Assembly: GCA_037139095.1 (NCBI GenBank)
Contig: JBAXHD010000079.1
Coordinates: 1-8,077, forward strand
DNA length: 8,077 bases
From: WLMZ01 sp037139095
GTDB taxonomy: Bacteria; Actinomycetota; Acidimicrobiia; Acidimicrobiales; Ilumatobacteraceae
Direction of reading: 5' to 3'
Shown: one piece after another, positions 1 through 6,723 of the stretch
Layout of the letters: every line of letters starts with the position of its first letter
Numbering within the stretch: position 1 is the first letter of the stretch
Translations under genes and position numbers: made by a program
The notes under the pieces: model-generated
What the model was told of the DNA's origin: nothing
Databases searched by the model: none
What the model saw: the letters and a program-made list of their open reading frames with translations, nothing else

Positions 1-323
1 CCTTCGTCGCGAGCGGTCTTGGCGAAGCCTGGGTACATCTGGGTGTACTCGTAGGTCTCGCCGGCGATGCTGGCCTTGAAGTTGTCGCTGGTCTCGCCGA
101 TTGGCTCGCCGCTTGCTGGGTCGCCGACCTCGGCGAGGTACTCGAGGTGACCAAGGGCGTGACCCGTCTCGCCTTCGGCGACCGAACGGAACAGTGCAGC
201 CGCGTCGGGGTAGCCCTCGACATCGGCCTTCTGGGCGAACCATGTGTAGCGGCGGTTTGCCTGGCTCTCGCCGGCGAATGCCTCTTTCAGGTTCTCGTGT
301 GTCTTGCTGCCGTGAAGGCTCAT
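1..323 (-). CDS. rbr: Rubrerythrin, N-terminal part (runs off left edge)
   Basis: The first 107 complete codons encode the ferritin-like di-iron domain of rubrerythrin, a cytoplasmic peroxidase that reduces hydrogen peroxide. Visible hallmarks are the helix-1 motif AGESQANRRY (E19), the helix-2 motif EGETGHA (E52, H55) and GETYEYTQMYPGFAKTA (E89, E92), which match the family's iron ligands in order and spacing. The remaining ligands and any C-terminal rubredoxin-like Cys4 domain lie beyond the window, so I cannot say whether this is a full-length rubrerythrin or a short form. The start is the ATG at 321-323, preceded at 6 bases by a strong AAGGAG ribosome site. It lies 47 bp downstream of the PerR-type regulator on the same strand, a pairing typical of peroxide-stress operons. 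Family identity is firm; co-transcription is inferred from spacing. Confidence 0.95.
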   Translation of the reverse strand, partial: MSLHGSKTHENLKEAFAGESQANRRYTWFAQKADVEGYPDAAALFRSVAEGETGHALGHLEYLAEVGDPASGEPIGETSDNFKASIAGETYEYTQMYPGFAKTARDE

Positions 324-329
324 GTTTGG

Positions 330-335
330 CTCCTT
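330..335 (-). promoter_or_regulatory. Ribosome binding site of rubrerythrin
   Basis: AAGGAG on the minus strand, six bases before the ATG at 323. It is the strongest Shine-Dalgarno match in the window. It fixes the rubrerythrin start and suggests efficient translation from the shared perR-rbr message. Confidence 0.8.
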
Positions 336-370
336 ATTACTGGTGATTGTTGTGCTGGATTGGAGAAGGA

Positions 371-805
371 TTACGCGGTGTCTGCGCAGCGCACACAGCG
401 GCCACGAAACACAATGTCGGTACTGGCCACCCTAAACGAGTGCGCTTCTGTCTCATTACGAAGCGAGACGTTGAGCTGATCGATCCCGTCGACATAGACA
501 TCGGCGATCTCGTCACACGAGGTGCACACCTGATGGTGATGCGGGCCCACGTTGGGGTCGAAGCGGATCGCACCGCCACCAAACGCAAACGACTGCAGCT
601 CGCCCATTCCGGCGAGGTCGGTGAGCGTTTGGTACACAGTGCGCAACGAGATACCTGGCATCTGCGCGCTGGCCACTTCGAAGAGAGCCTCGGCCGTTGG
701 GTGACTGGTGTTGTCGTGCAGCAACCGAAACAGCAATTGCCGTTGCGGAGTCACCTTGAGGCCCAACGAACGAAAGGCGTTGGTGAGCTCGGCTGGTGTA
801 CGCAC
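371..805 (-). CDS. perR: PerR-type Fur-family metalloregulator
   Basis: A 144-residue Fur-superfamily repressor that would sense peroxide through a metal centre and control oxidative-stress genes. The N-terminal winged helix contains GLKVTPQRQLL (15-25), HPTAEALFE (35-43) and the recognition segment SLRTVYQTLTDL (53-64). The C-terminal half carries RFDPNVGPHHHQVC. Compared with Bacillus subtilis PerR, H35, D83, H89, H91 and D102 match the regulatory metal ligands H37, D85, H91, H93 and D104. C94/C97 and C137/C140 match the structural zinc site. Aspartate at 83, rather than the usual glutamate of Fur, favours PerR over Fur or Zur. The start is a GTG at 803-805; an in-frame TGA lies a short distance upstream and there is no Shine-Dalgarno site. 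Rubrerythrin follows on the same strand. Fur family is certain; the PerR subtype is a well-supported inference. Confidence 0.9.
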   Translation of the reverse strand: MRTPAELTNAFRSLGLKVTPQRQLLFRLLHDNTSHPTAEALFEVASAQMPGISLRTVYQTLTDLAGMGELQSFAFGGGAIRFDPNVGPHHHQVCTSCDEIADVYVDGIDQLNVSLRNETEAHSFRVASTDIVFRGRCVRCADTA

Positions 806-812
806 GAGCGAA

Positions 813-842
813 ACCGTATCTGCATCTCATGCGAACTGACAA
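813..842 (-). promoter_or_regulatory. Candidate leaderless promoter of perR-rbr
   Basis: Read on the minus strand, TTGTCA (837-842) resembles a -35 box and TACGGT (813-818) a -10 box, with an 18-base spacer. Only seven bases separate the -10 from the GTG start at 805, so transcription would begin at or very near the start codon. This agrees with the missing Shine-Dalgarno site. Leaderless messages are common in actinobacteria. This is a motif-based prediction only. Confidence 0.45.
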
Positions 843-852
843 ATCCTGCGAG

Positions 853-864
853 GTAAATGTTTAC
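853..864. promoter_or_regulatory. Short inverted repeat, candidate operator
   Basis: GTAAA-TG-TTTAC, two perfect 5-base arms around a 2-base centre, lies in the AT-richest part of the divergent perR/glpD intergenic region. It sits 11 bases upstream of the proposed perR -35 box and 60 bases before the glpD start. It could bind the PerR-type protein or a glycerol regulator. It is shorter than a full Fur/PerR box (usually 7-1-7) and may be chance. Confidence 0.3.
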
Positions 865-924
865 GAAATGAGTCGGGCGTGGCACTGATGCTCTTACCGG
901 CGCGCTCACCTAGGATCGCCGTTG

Positions 925-2595
925 ATGATTTCCACTTCGGACACGACCTCCTTCGATCGAAACACCATGCTCGGCCGGCTCGAAAATGAAGAGTTCGACA
1001 TCGTGGTTGTCGGCGGCGGAATTACTGGTGTTGGCGTCGCCCTCGACGCCGCTAGTCGCGGACTACGCACTGCGCTCGTCGAGCGCGACGACTTCGCTTC
1101 GGGCACCTCGTCAAAGAGTTCAAAGCTTGTCCATGGCGGCCTGCGCTACTTGCAGCAGGGCGAGGTTCGTCTGGTCTACGAAGCCCTGCACGAACGCCAG
1201 CGACTGCGCCGCAACGCGCCACATCTCGTGTCGGTGATGCCGTTCATGATCCCCATCCTCACCAAGGGCGGCGTGGTGTCACGCAAGATCGCGCGTGCGC
1301 TTGGCAGCTCAATGTGGATGTACGACCTCACGGGCGGATGGCGCATCGGCAAACTGCACAAGCGCCTGCGCAAGACCGCCGCGTTCAGTCACCTTCCCAC
1401 GATGCACGCCGATCGCCTCGCATCGGCGTACCTCTATTACGACGCCAGCGCCGACGATGCCCGTTTGTGCCTCATGGTGGCGCGCACGGCCGCCGAATAT
1501 GGCGCAGCAATCGCGAACCAGTGCCCCGTGGTGCGCATCACGCGAGACACCTCGGGCCACGCCACAGGCGTTGTCGTTCGGGCCGATGATCGTGAGATCA
1601 CCGTACGCGCCAAGGTTGTCGTCAACGCTGCAGGTGTGTGGGCCGACGATGTTCGCGCACTGGCAGAGACAACCCACCCCGACTCCATTCGTCCCGCCAA
1701 GGGCGTTCACATCACGGTGCCGTGGAGCAAAGTGCGTAACGACATCGCGGTCATTATTCCGGTGCCAAAAGATCGGCGAAGCCTATTCGTGGTGCCATGG
1801 GGACCGAACTCCGATGGCACCTTTCAATACACCTACGTAGGCACCACCGATACCGATTACAGCGGTGACGCCGACGATCCGCAGTGCACCAAAGACGACA
1901 TCGAATATGTCTTGCGAGCAATCAACGCTGCGGTCACCACCGACATCACCGAGGCCGACATCAGCGGCGTATGGGCTGGGCTTCGACCTCTCGTGAAGTC
2001 AGCCGAATCTGGTCGCACTGCCGACCTCTCGCGGCGCCACAGCATTACAACCAACGATGCGGGCGTCATCAGCGTTACTGGCGGCAAGCTCACTACCTAT
2101 CGCGAGATGGCCGAAGACACCGTCGACGCCGCGCTCTTGCAACTGCAGCGCAAGTCGCGCTGCCGCACCAAGGCCCTCAAGCTCGTCGGCGCAGCCGGTT
2201 TCAAAGCCGGCACCCCAGGCTCGACCGAAGCCCATCTGGCATCTCGCCACGGCGGTCAAGCATTGTCGGTTCAGTCGCTCATAGCCGCCGACCCAACCCT
2301 TGGCGCGCCGTTGGTCGAGGGTCTCCCCTACCTGCGCGCCGAGGCCATCTATGCCGTGCGCTACGAGATGGCTCAGAGCCTCGACGACATCTTGACCCGC
2401 CGCACGCGCGCCCGCCTGTTCGATCGCGATGCCACGATGCGTTCTGCCGAAGCGGTGGCTGCACTCATCGCTCCCGAACTTGGTTGGGACGCTGCCACCC
2501 AGGCCGCTCAGGTGGCCTCGTTTCACGCCAGCTGCGCCCAAGAAATCTCCGCTGCAACCCTCGGCGATGCCGACCTCCGAAAGGCTGAGGCATGA
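925..2595 (+). CDS. glpD: FAD-dependent glycerol-3-phosphate dehydrogenase
   Basis: A 556-residue flavoprotein that oxidises sn-glycerol 3-phosphate to dihydroxyacetone phosphate at the inner face of the membrane, passing electrons to quinone. The N-terminal FAD fold shows FDIVVVGGGITGVG (24-37), with the dinucleotide glycines at 30-35, followed by the GlpD signature SGTSSKSSKLVHGGLRYL (59-76). Further family motifs are VVNAAGVWAD, YVGTTDTDYSGD, GLRPL and TGGKLTTYREMAE. A C-terminal helical domain (EAIYAVRYEMAQSLDDIL, then RRTRAR) completes the usual GlpD architecture and length. I chose the ATG at 925 because AGGA (912-915) lies nine bases upstream; TTG at 922 and ATG at 967 are alternatives. 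The stop overlaps the next gene's start as ATGA, so translation is probably coupled. It heads a four-gene operon and faces perR divergently. Confidence 0.95.
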   Translation: MISTSDTTSFDRNTMLGRLENEEFDIVVVGGGITGVGVALDAASRGLRTALVERDDFASGTSSKSSKLVHGGLRYLQQGEVRLVYEALHERQRLRRNAPHLVSVMPFMIPILTKGGVVSRKIARALGSSMWMYDLTGGWRIGKLHKRLRKTAAFSHLPTMHADRLASAYLYYDASADDARLCLMVARTAAEYGAAIANQCPVVRITRDTSGHATGVVVRADDREITVRAKVVVNAAGVWADDVRALAETTHPDSIRPAKGVHITVPWSKVRNDIAVIIPVPKDRRSLFVVPWGPNSDGTFQYTYVGTTDTDYSGDADDPQCTKDDIEYVLRAINAAVTTDITEADISGVWAGLRPLVKSAESGRTADLSRRHSITTNDAGVISVTGGKLTTYREMAEDTVDAALLQLQRKSRCRTKALKLVGAAGFKAGTPGSTEAHLASRHGGQALSVQSLIAADPTLGAPLVEGLPYLRAEAIYAVRYEMAQSLDDILTRRTRARLFDRDATMRSAEAVAALIAPELGWDAATQAAQVASFHASCAQEISAATLGDADLRKAEA

Positions 2596-4073
2596 TCCAA
2601 CCAACTGCTCCCATCGAGCTCACAGGCACCGCCGATCGCTTTGTCGGAAGCTCCGTTGCACTCACCGATGCCTTCATCGCTCAATTGAGCGCCGTGTGCG
2701 AAACAAGCATCGACATCAACGCCACCGCCGATGTCAGCCGCGACTGGTGGCCGCTGTCCATGCATTGGGCGCTCGCTGGCAAAGTGCCGCGGCGCGCGGC
2801 AGCAGTCGTGAGGCCCACCTCTACTGCTGAGGTCAGCGACATCGCCCGTTTGTGCAACAACGAACACGTTCCGCTCACGGTGGCTGGCGGCCGCTCAGGT
2901 GTGTGCGGTGCCAGCATTCCAGTCTTTGGCGGCGTGGTCCTCGACTCAACCGCGCTGCACGGACTCGTCAGCGTCGACATCGCTTCCGGAATCGTTGAGG
3001 TGCTGCCCGGCACCTTTGGTCCCGACCTCGAATCCGAACTCCGCACGCACTACGGACTCACGGTTGGTCACCTGCCGCAGAGCTTCGACATCGCCACCGT
3101 TGGCGGATGGGTCGCATGCCGCGGCGCAGGCCAATACAGCACCCGCTACGGCAAGATCGAAGACATGGTTGTGGGCCTTGAGGTAGTGCTCGCCGACGGC
3201 ACCGTGATCTCCACCGGCGGTAGTCCCGCAGCAGCGATGGGTCCCGACCTCAACCAGCTGTTCCTCGGCTCCGAGGGCACTCTCGGCATCATCACCCGAG
3301 TGTGGTTGCGAGCGCACCCTGTAGCCCAAACCGAACGGCGCGCGGCCTACAGCTTCCCCACTTTCGAAGACGGCATCGAAGCCTGCCGACAGATCATTCG
3401 CCGTGGCGCCACGCCCGCCGTGCTTCGTCTGTACGACGCCGCAGAGTCCGCTCGGGGCCAAGGTGGCGACGGCACACAAAACATGCTGCTGGTACTCGAC
3501 GAAGGCGACGTGCGTCTTGTCGATGCCGTGATGCACATCGTCGACGAAGTAGCCACAGCCCAAGGCGCAACGAACCTCGGGCCCGCGCTTGTCGATGCGT
3601 GGACTCACCATCGCAACGACACCAGCGCTCTGCAGGCACTCACGCGCAAGGGCTTTGTCGTCGACACACTCGAAATTGCTGCACCATGGTCAGCACTCAC
3701 CAACATCTTCGATGCGGTGCGCACCGAAATGCTCGGCGTTCCATATGCGCGCAGCTCCACGTGCCACCTCAGCCACAGCTACCTCGATGGCGCGTGCCTC
3801 TACTTCACCTTCGCTGCCACTCCTCCACCCGAAGAGGTTGAGAACACCTACGTCGCGATGTGGAACGCCGGCCAACGCGCGGTTCTTGCGCATGGCGGCA
3901 ATCTCTCGCATCACCACGGCGTTGGTCTCAACCGAAGCAGGTTTATGGTCGAAGCCCTCGGCGCAGCGCATGGTGTGCTCGTCGCGATGAAACAATCCCT
4001 CGATCCCAACGGAATTCTGAATCCCGGCAAAATGGCAATACCTTCATCGTTCGGCACTCCCTCATGGCCGTGA
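2592..4073 (+). CDS. AGPS-like FAD-binding oxidoreductase (alkyl-DHAP synthase family)
   Basis: A 493-residue VAO/PCMH-type flavoprotein resembling alkyl-dihydroxyacetonephosphate synthase, which swaps the acyl chain of acyl-DHAP for a fatty alcohol to form an ether bond. The FAD domain shows PLTVAGGRSGVCGA (94-107), GHLPQSFDIATVGGWVACR (159-177), a YGKIEDMVVG stretch and GSEGTLGI (226-233). The cap domain carries RLYD (R279, like human AGPS R419), STCHLSHSYLDGACLYF (Y404, spaced like Y578) and SHHHGVG (H440-442, the AGPS triple histidine). It ends with LDPNGILNPGKM. It lacks the long N-terminal region of eukaryotic AGPS. It overlaps glpD by ATGA and the next gene by up to 10 bases. Conserved AGPS residues support the family, but many actinobacterial members are uncharacterised, and no acyl-DHAP-forming acyltransferase is visible here. 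Another DHAP-linked or 2-hydroxyacid substrate is possible. Confidence 0.85.
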   Translation: MIQPTAPIELTGTADRFVGSSVALTDAFIAQLSAVCETSIDINATADVSRDWWPLSMHWALAGKVPRRAAAVVRPTSTAEVSDIARLCNNEHVPLTVAGGRSGVCGASIPVFGGVVLDSTALHGLVSVDIASGIVEVLPGTFGPDLESELRTHYGLTVGHLPQSFDIATVGGWVACRGAGQYSTRYGKIEDMVVGLEVVLADGTVISTGGSPAAAMGPDLNQLFLGSEGTLGIITRVWLRAHPVAQTERRAAYSFPTFEDGIEACRQIIRRGATPAVLRLYDAAESARGQGGDGTQNMLLVLDEGDVRLVDAVMHIVDEVATAQGATNLGPALVDAWTHHRNDTSALQALTRKGFVVDTLEIAAPWSALTNIFDAVRTEMLGVPYARSSTCHLSHSYLDGACLYFTFAATPPPEEVENTYVAMWNAGQRAVLAHGGNLSHHHGVGLNRSRFMVEALGAAHGVLVAMKQSLDPNGILNPGKMAIPSSFGTPSWP

Positions 4074-4471
4074 GCAGTCGCTGGGACCTTGTGGCGCTCA
4101 AGCAAGGCGCAGCCGTCGCCCTTGCGTTTGCGGTGCCGTTCTCGGTATTGGCCCGCATCGTGCACGACAACAATCCGAACAACAGCCTCGTTGTTCCACT
4201 GGTGCTCGCTGCCATTGTCGGCTTCGTGCTCGGCGCCGGAGTCGCCGCATGGCGTCAGCGATCCAACACTCCGCTCTCGCACGGCATCGTCACGGCCGCA
4301 GGCACCTACATGGCCGTGCAAGGTGTGCTCGTCGTGATCAACCTCATTCGTGGCGCGCACATCAGTTGGTTCGCAATTCTGTTCAACCTCACGGTCACTC
4401 TGGCTGCCGGCCTCATGGGCGGATTTCTCGGTATGGCCCTGCAACGTCAAGGACTGGAGCCCCGCCGATGA
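4064..4471 (+). CDS. Small four-helix membrane protein, unknown function
   Basis: A 135-residue, very hydrophobic protein I do not recognise. Four likely membrane helices lie at about residues 10-32, 42-62, 72-95 and 102-125, with short loops and Arg-rich turns (AAWRQRSN at 61-68, and an RQGLEPRR-type tail) that suggest cytoplasmic ends. There is no NPA motif, so it is not a GlpF-type aquaporin, and I see no transporter signature. The ATG at 4064 overlaps the AGPS-like gene by 10 bases. An in-frame GTG at 4070 would give a 4-base GTGA overlap and is an equally good start. The stop overlaps the kinase start as ATGA. Its position between lipid/glycerol enzymes suggests a membrane partner, anchor or permease-like role, but that rests on context alone. 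Confidence 0.75.
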   Translation: MAVSSRWDLVALKQGAAVALAFAVPFSVLARIVHDNNPNNSLVVPLVLAAIVGFVLGAGVAAWRQRSNTPLSHGIVTAAGTYMAVQGVLVVINLIRGAHISWFAILFNLTVTLAAGLMGGFLGMALQRQGLEPRR

Positions 4472-5916
4472 GCATTCTCGTTATCGATGTCGGAACCAGC
4501 GGACTCCGCTCCGCGATTGTCACCGCCGACGGCACGGTTGGCCACGTCGACTATCAAGCATTTGCTCCATCCACCCCTGCTCCCGGCCTCGTCGAGTTCG
4601 ACGCAATGGCGATGGGTCACGCGGTTCTCAAGGTGGCAAACACAACGCTGGCTGCCACTACCGATCGCATCGAAGCCGTAGGTATCAGCACGCAGCGAGC
4701 CTCAACCGTGGTGTGGGATCGCGTAACCGGCGAGCCTGTTGGGCCAGCGCTTGGCTGGCAAGATCTGCGCACGGTCTTCGACTGCATCATGGCCAAAGCC
4801 GATCACGGCCTTGCGCTCGCCCCCAATCAGTCAGCCACCAAGTTGAGTTGGTTACTCAACACCTACGACCCCGATCGCTCACGCGACCTACTGTTTGGCA
4901 CCATCGATTGCTGGATTGCCTGGGTGGTCTCGGGTGGTTCGCTGCACATCACCGATCACACCAATGCGGCAGTCACCGGGCTGTACGACACAGCGCTGCG
5001 GTCATGGTCAGCACGCGCATGCGAGGCGCTCAACATTCCAATGCGTATGTTGCCCACCATCGTCGATTCAAGCGGCGAACTCGGTGCCGCCTCAGCCTTG
5101 CCCGGCGCACCCATGATCGGCGGACTCGCAGGCGATCAGCAGGCGTCGCTGGTGGGCCAAGGATGCGTGCGTCCAGGGCAAGCCAAGATCACGTTTGGCA
5201 CCGGCGGCATGCTCGACCTCTGCACCGGCTCCGAGCCGCCGCGCAGCTCGAATCGCAGCAGTAACGGCACGTTCCCCATCGTGGCATGGACCCGCAACGG
5301 CGAAGCCACATGGGGCGTCGAAGCCATCATGTTGTCGGCCGGCACCAACGTCGAGTGGCTCCGCGACGATCTCGGCATTATCGCCACCGCTGCCGACAGC
5401 CACACGGTTGCTTCGCAGTGCGACACCGCCGACGGCGTCGTCTACGTGCCAGCCCTACTCGGCCTCGGCACGCCACGTTGGGACTATGGCGCCCGTGGAG
5501 CGTTGTTCGGCATCACTCGCGGCACTGGTCGCGCGCAAATCGTACGCGCCGTGCTTGAGGGCATTGCTCAGCGCGGCGCCGATCTCGTCGAAGCGGCCGA
5601 AGCCGACACTGGTCTCAGTATTCCGGCGCTGCGCATCGACGGCGGGATGAGCGAAAATCCAACCTTTACGCAGGCCTTGGCCAACGCCACCGGCCGCCCG
5701 GTTGAGGTGTCACCAGTAACCGAAGCAACCACGCTCGGAGCCGGTTACCTCGCCGGACTCGCAGCGGGTACGTGGACTGGCCTCAACGAGGTGGCAGACT
5801 CTTGGTCGCCCGCTCTTGTGGTCGAGCCAAATGGCTCACTCGACCGCAAAAGTTGGCAGCAGGCAATCGAACGTTCTGCGCGTTGGATACCTGACCTATC
5901 AGCGCTCGACTTCTAG
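4468..5916 (+). CDS. FGGY-family kinase, GlpK-like
   Basis: A 482-residue sugar/polyol kinase closest by eye to glycerol kinase, which would phosphorylate its polyol with ATP. Motifs in order are the phosphate loop DVGTSG (7-12), STQRASTVVWD (74-84), GWQDLRT (96-102), LLFGTIDCWIAW (141-152), ITDHTNA, GLAGDQQASLVGQG (219-232, catalytic D223), TFGTGG (242-247), WGVEAIMLSAG (282-292) and the adenosine motif DGGMSEN (391-397). Against E. coli GlpK, R83, W103, D245 and Q246 are kept (R77, W97, D223, Q224). E84, Y135 and F270 become A78, N120 and M248, and the GKGGTR loop that binds fructose bisphosphate is missing. Glycerol is therefore likely but not certain, and I withhold the symbol. The start is ATG 4468, with GGAG eight bases upstream and an ATGA overlap with the preceding gene. 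It is the last gene of the operon; no clear terminator follows. Confidence 0.9.
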   Translation: MSILVIDVGTSGLRSAIVTADGTVGHVDYQAFAPSTPAPGLVEFDAMAMGHAVLKVANTTLAATTDRIEAVGISTQRASTVVWDRVTGEPVGPALGWQDLRTVFDCIMAKADHGLALAPNQSATKLSWLLNTYDPDRSRDLLFGTIDCWIAWVVSGGSLHITDHTNAAVTGLYDTALRSWSARACEALNIPMRMLPTIVDSSGELGAASALPGAPMIGGLAGDQQASLVGQGCVRPGQAKITFGTGGMLDLCTGSEPPRSSNRSSNGTFPIVAWTRNGEATWGVEAIMLSAGTNVEWLRDDLGIIATAADSHTVASQCDTADGVVYVPALLGLGTPRWDYGARGALFGITRGTGRAQIVRAVLEGIAQRGADLVEAAEADTGLSIPALRIDGGMSENPTFTQALANATGRPVEVSPVTEATTLGAGYLAGLAAGTWTGLNEVADSWSPALVVEPNGSLDRKSWQQAIERSARWIPDLSALDF

Positions 5917-5963
5917 AGTTGCTGCGCATAGCTCCGGCCGTCAAAGCTGGGGGAACACTTCGA

Positions 5964-5968
5964 AAGGA
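5964..5968 (+). promoter_or_regulatory. Ribosome binding site deciding a GTG start
   Basis: AAGGA, nine bases before the GTG at 5978. It supports the GTG over the internal ATG at 6041, which has only a weak purine stretch upstream but would give a shorter, more typical Tat leader beginning MVRRRIL. Confidence 0.6.
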
Positions 5969-5977
5969 CCTTGGTTC

Positions 5978-6718
5978 GTGGATATCAAGCAAGCGGCACT
6001 CCCCACAGCAGCCGCACAAACCGCTGACGAGTCGGCACCCATGGTGCGTCGGCGCATTCTGGCTGCCGGTGTCTCCGGAGCCGCGCTCTCGCTGCTCCCA
6101 TGGCTCAGCGATCGCGCCGGCGCTCAGGCTCGCACGGCACCTCCAACATCTGGCGGTGCCACCACGGCAACAACGCCAGCCACAACAACGCCTCCCACCA
6201 CGGTCGCTCCCGCACCCACCACGACAGCACCCCCGAAGCGGCCCACCACAGCCGACATCGAGCTGCTCGCAGTTGCGCAGTCCATCGAACTCGCCATCCG
6301 CGACCTGTACGACGCAGCCCTTGGCGCGAAGTCGTTCGAAGGCGCAACCGCCGAGGCTGTCACTGCGATTCGCGAAGCGCACGAGGCCTACGCCCAATCC
6401 ATCTCGGGCCTCATTGGCTCCGATGCCAAAGGGCTTCGCAGCGAGAAGCTCTACAACGCTCAGCGCAGCAACTTCACCGGCTCGACCACTTCAGTAGCTC
6501 AGGCCGCCGCCAAACTCGAGAACGTCGCCTCTGCTACGCACCTCGAGATCTTGGGTTCGCTCATTGGCATCGATGCCGCAGCGCTCATCGCTTCGGTCCT
6601 CGTTGTCGAAGCCCGTCACGCCACGGTGCTCAACACCATTGCTGGCGCCTCCACGCTCTCCAATCAGCTTGCAAACGACGGCGTTGCTCTGTCGCCCGCC
6701 GACTATCCAGTGAAGTGA
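5978..6718 (+). CDS. Tat-exported ferritin-like domain protein
   Basis: A 246-residue protein. The N-terminus carries a twin-arginine signal, VRRRILAAG (23-31), followed by a hydrophobic stretch and a likely cleavage after AGAQA (about residue 51). A Thr/Pro/Ala-rich linker (about 52-90) leads to a four-helix ferritin-like domain (about 91-225). Possible iron ligands are E104 in SIELAIRDLYD, E133/H135/E136 in REAHEAY, H188/E190 in ATHLEIL, and E211/H214 in VEARHATVL. This pattern resembles actinobacterial secreted ferritin-like families (Ferritin_2 or DUF4439 type). Tat export fits a protein that folds around metal in the cytoplasm before secretion. No cysteine lipobox is present, so it should be released or periplasm-like. 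It starts 61 bp after the kinase gene and lies 5 bp before a second ferritin-like gene. Substrate and activity are unknown; iron binding is inferred. Confidence 0.8.
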   Translation: MDIKQAALPTAAAQTADESAPMVRRRILAAGVSGAALSLLPWLSDRAGAQARTAPPTSGGATTATTPATTTPPTTVAPAPTTTAPPKRPTTADIELLAVAQSIELAIRDLYDAALGAKSFEGATAEAVTAIREAHEAYAQSISGLIGSDAKGLRSEKLYNAQRSNFTGSTTSVAQAAAKLENVASATHLEILGSLIGIDAAALIASVLVVEARHATVLNTIAGASTLSNQLANDGVALSPADYPVK

Positions 6719-6723
6719 CCATC

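Noticed and set aside
347..856. Long plus-strand reading frame opposite perR
   Set aside because: It is antisense to a clearly recognisable Fur-family gene, has no family resemblance and arises from high-GC codon bias.
1999..2604. 201-codon minus-strand frame opposite the end of glpD
   Set aside because: The GlpD C-terminal domain on the plus strand explains this DNA; the antisense translation has no recognisable motif.
2946..3611. 221-codon minus-strand frame opposite the AGPS-like gene
   Set aside because: Shadow of a gene whose FAD-domain motifs read cleanly on the other strand.
4249..4467. Upstream in-frame extension of the kinase
   Set aside because: The added residues are Arg/His-rich shadow sequence of the membrane protein; ATG 4468 directly precedes the FGGY phosphate loop.
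5917..5977. Possible terminator or promoter between the kinase and the first ferritin-like gene
   Set aside because: I found no stem with a T-run and no convincing -35/-10 pair; only the AAGGA ribosome site at its end is supported.
6160..6245. Possible short tandem repeat of ACC/ACA-type triplets
   Set aside because: It is the coding of a Thr/Pro/Ala-rich linker with irregular codons, not a DNA-level repeat array.
5783..6397. 204-codon minus-strand frame rich in Cys and Gly across the kinase/ferritin junction
   Set aside because: The composition is the reverse reading of the Thr/Pro linker codons; there is no ribosome site or family match.
6100..6723. Upstream in-frame extension of the lipoprotein gene
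   Set aside because: It would lie within the first ferritin-like gene in another frame and bury the Tat leader; ATG 6724 places the twin arginines and lipobox correctly.
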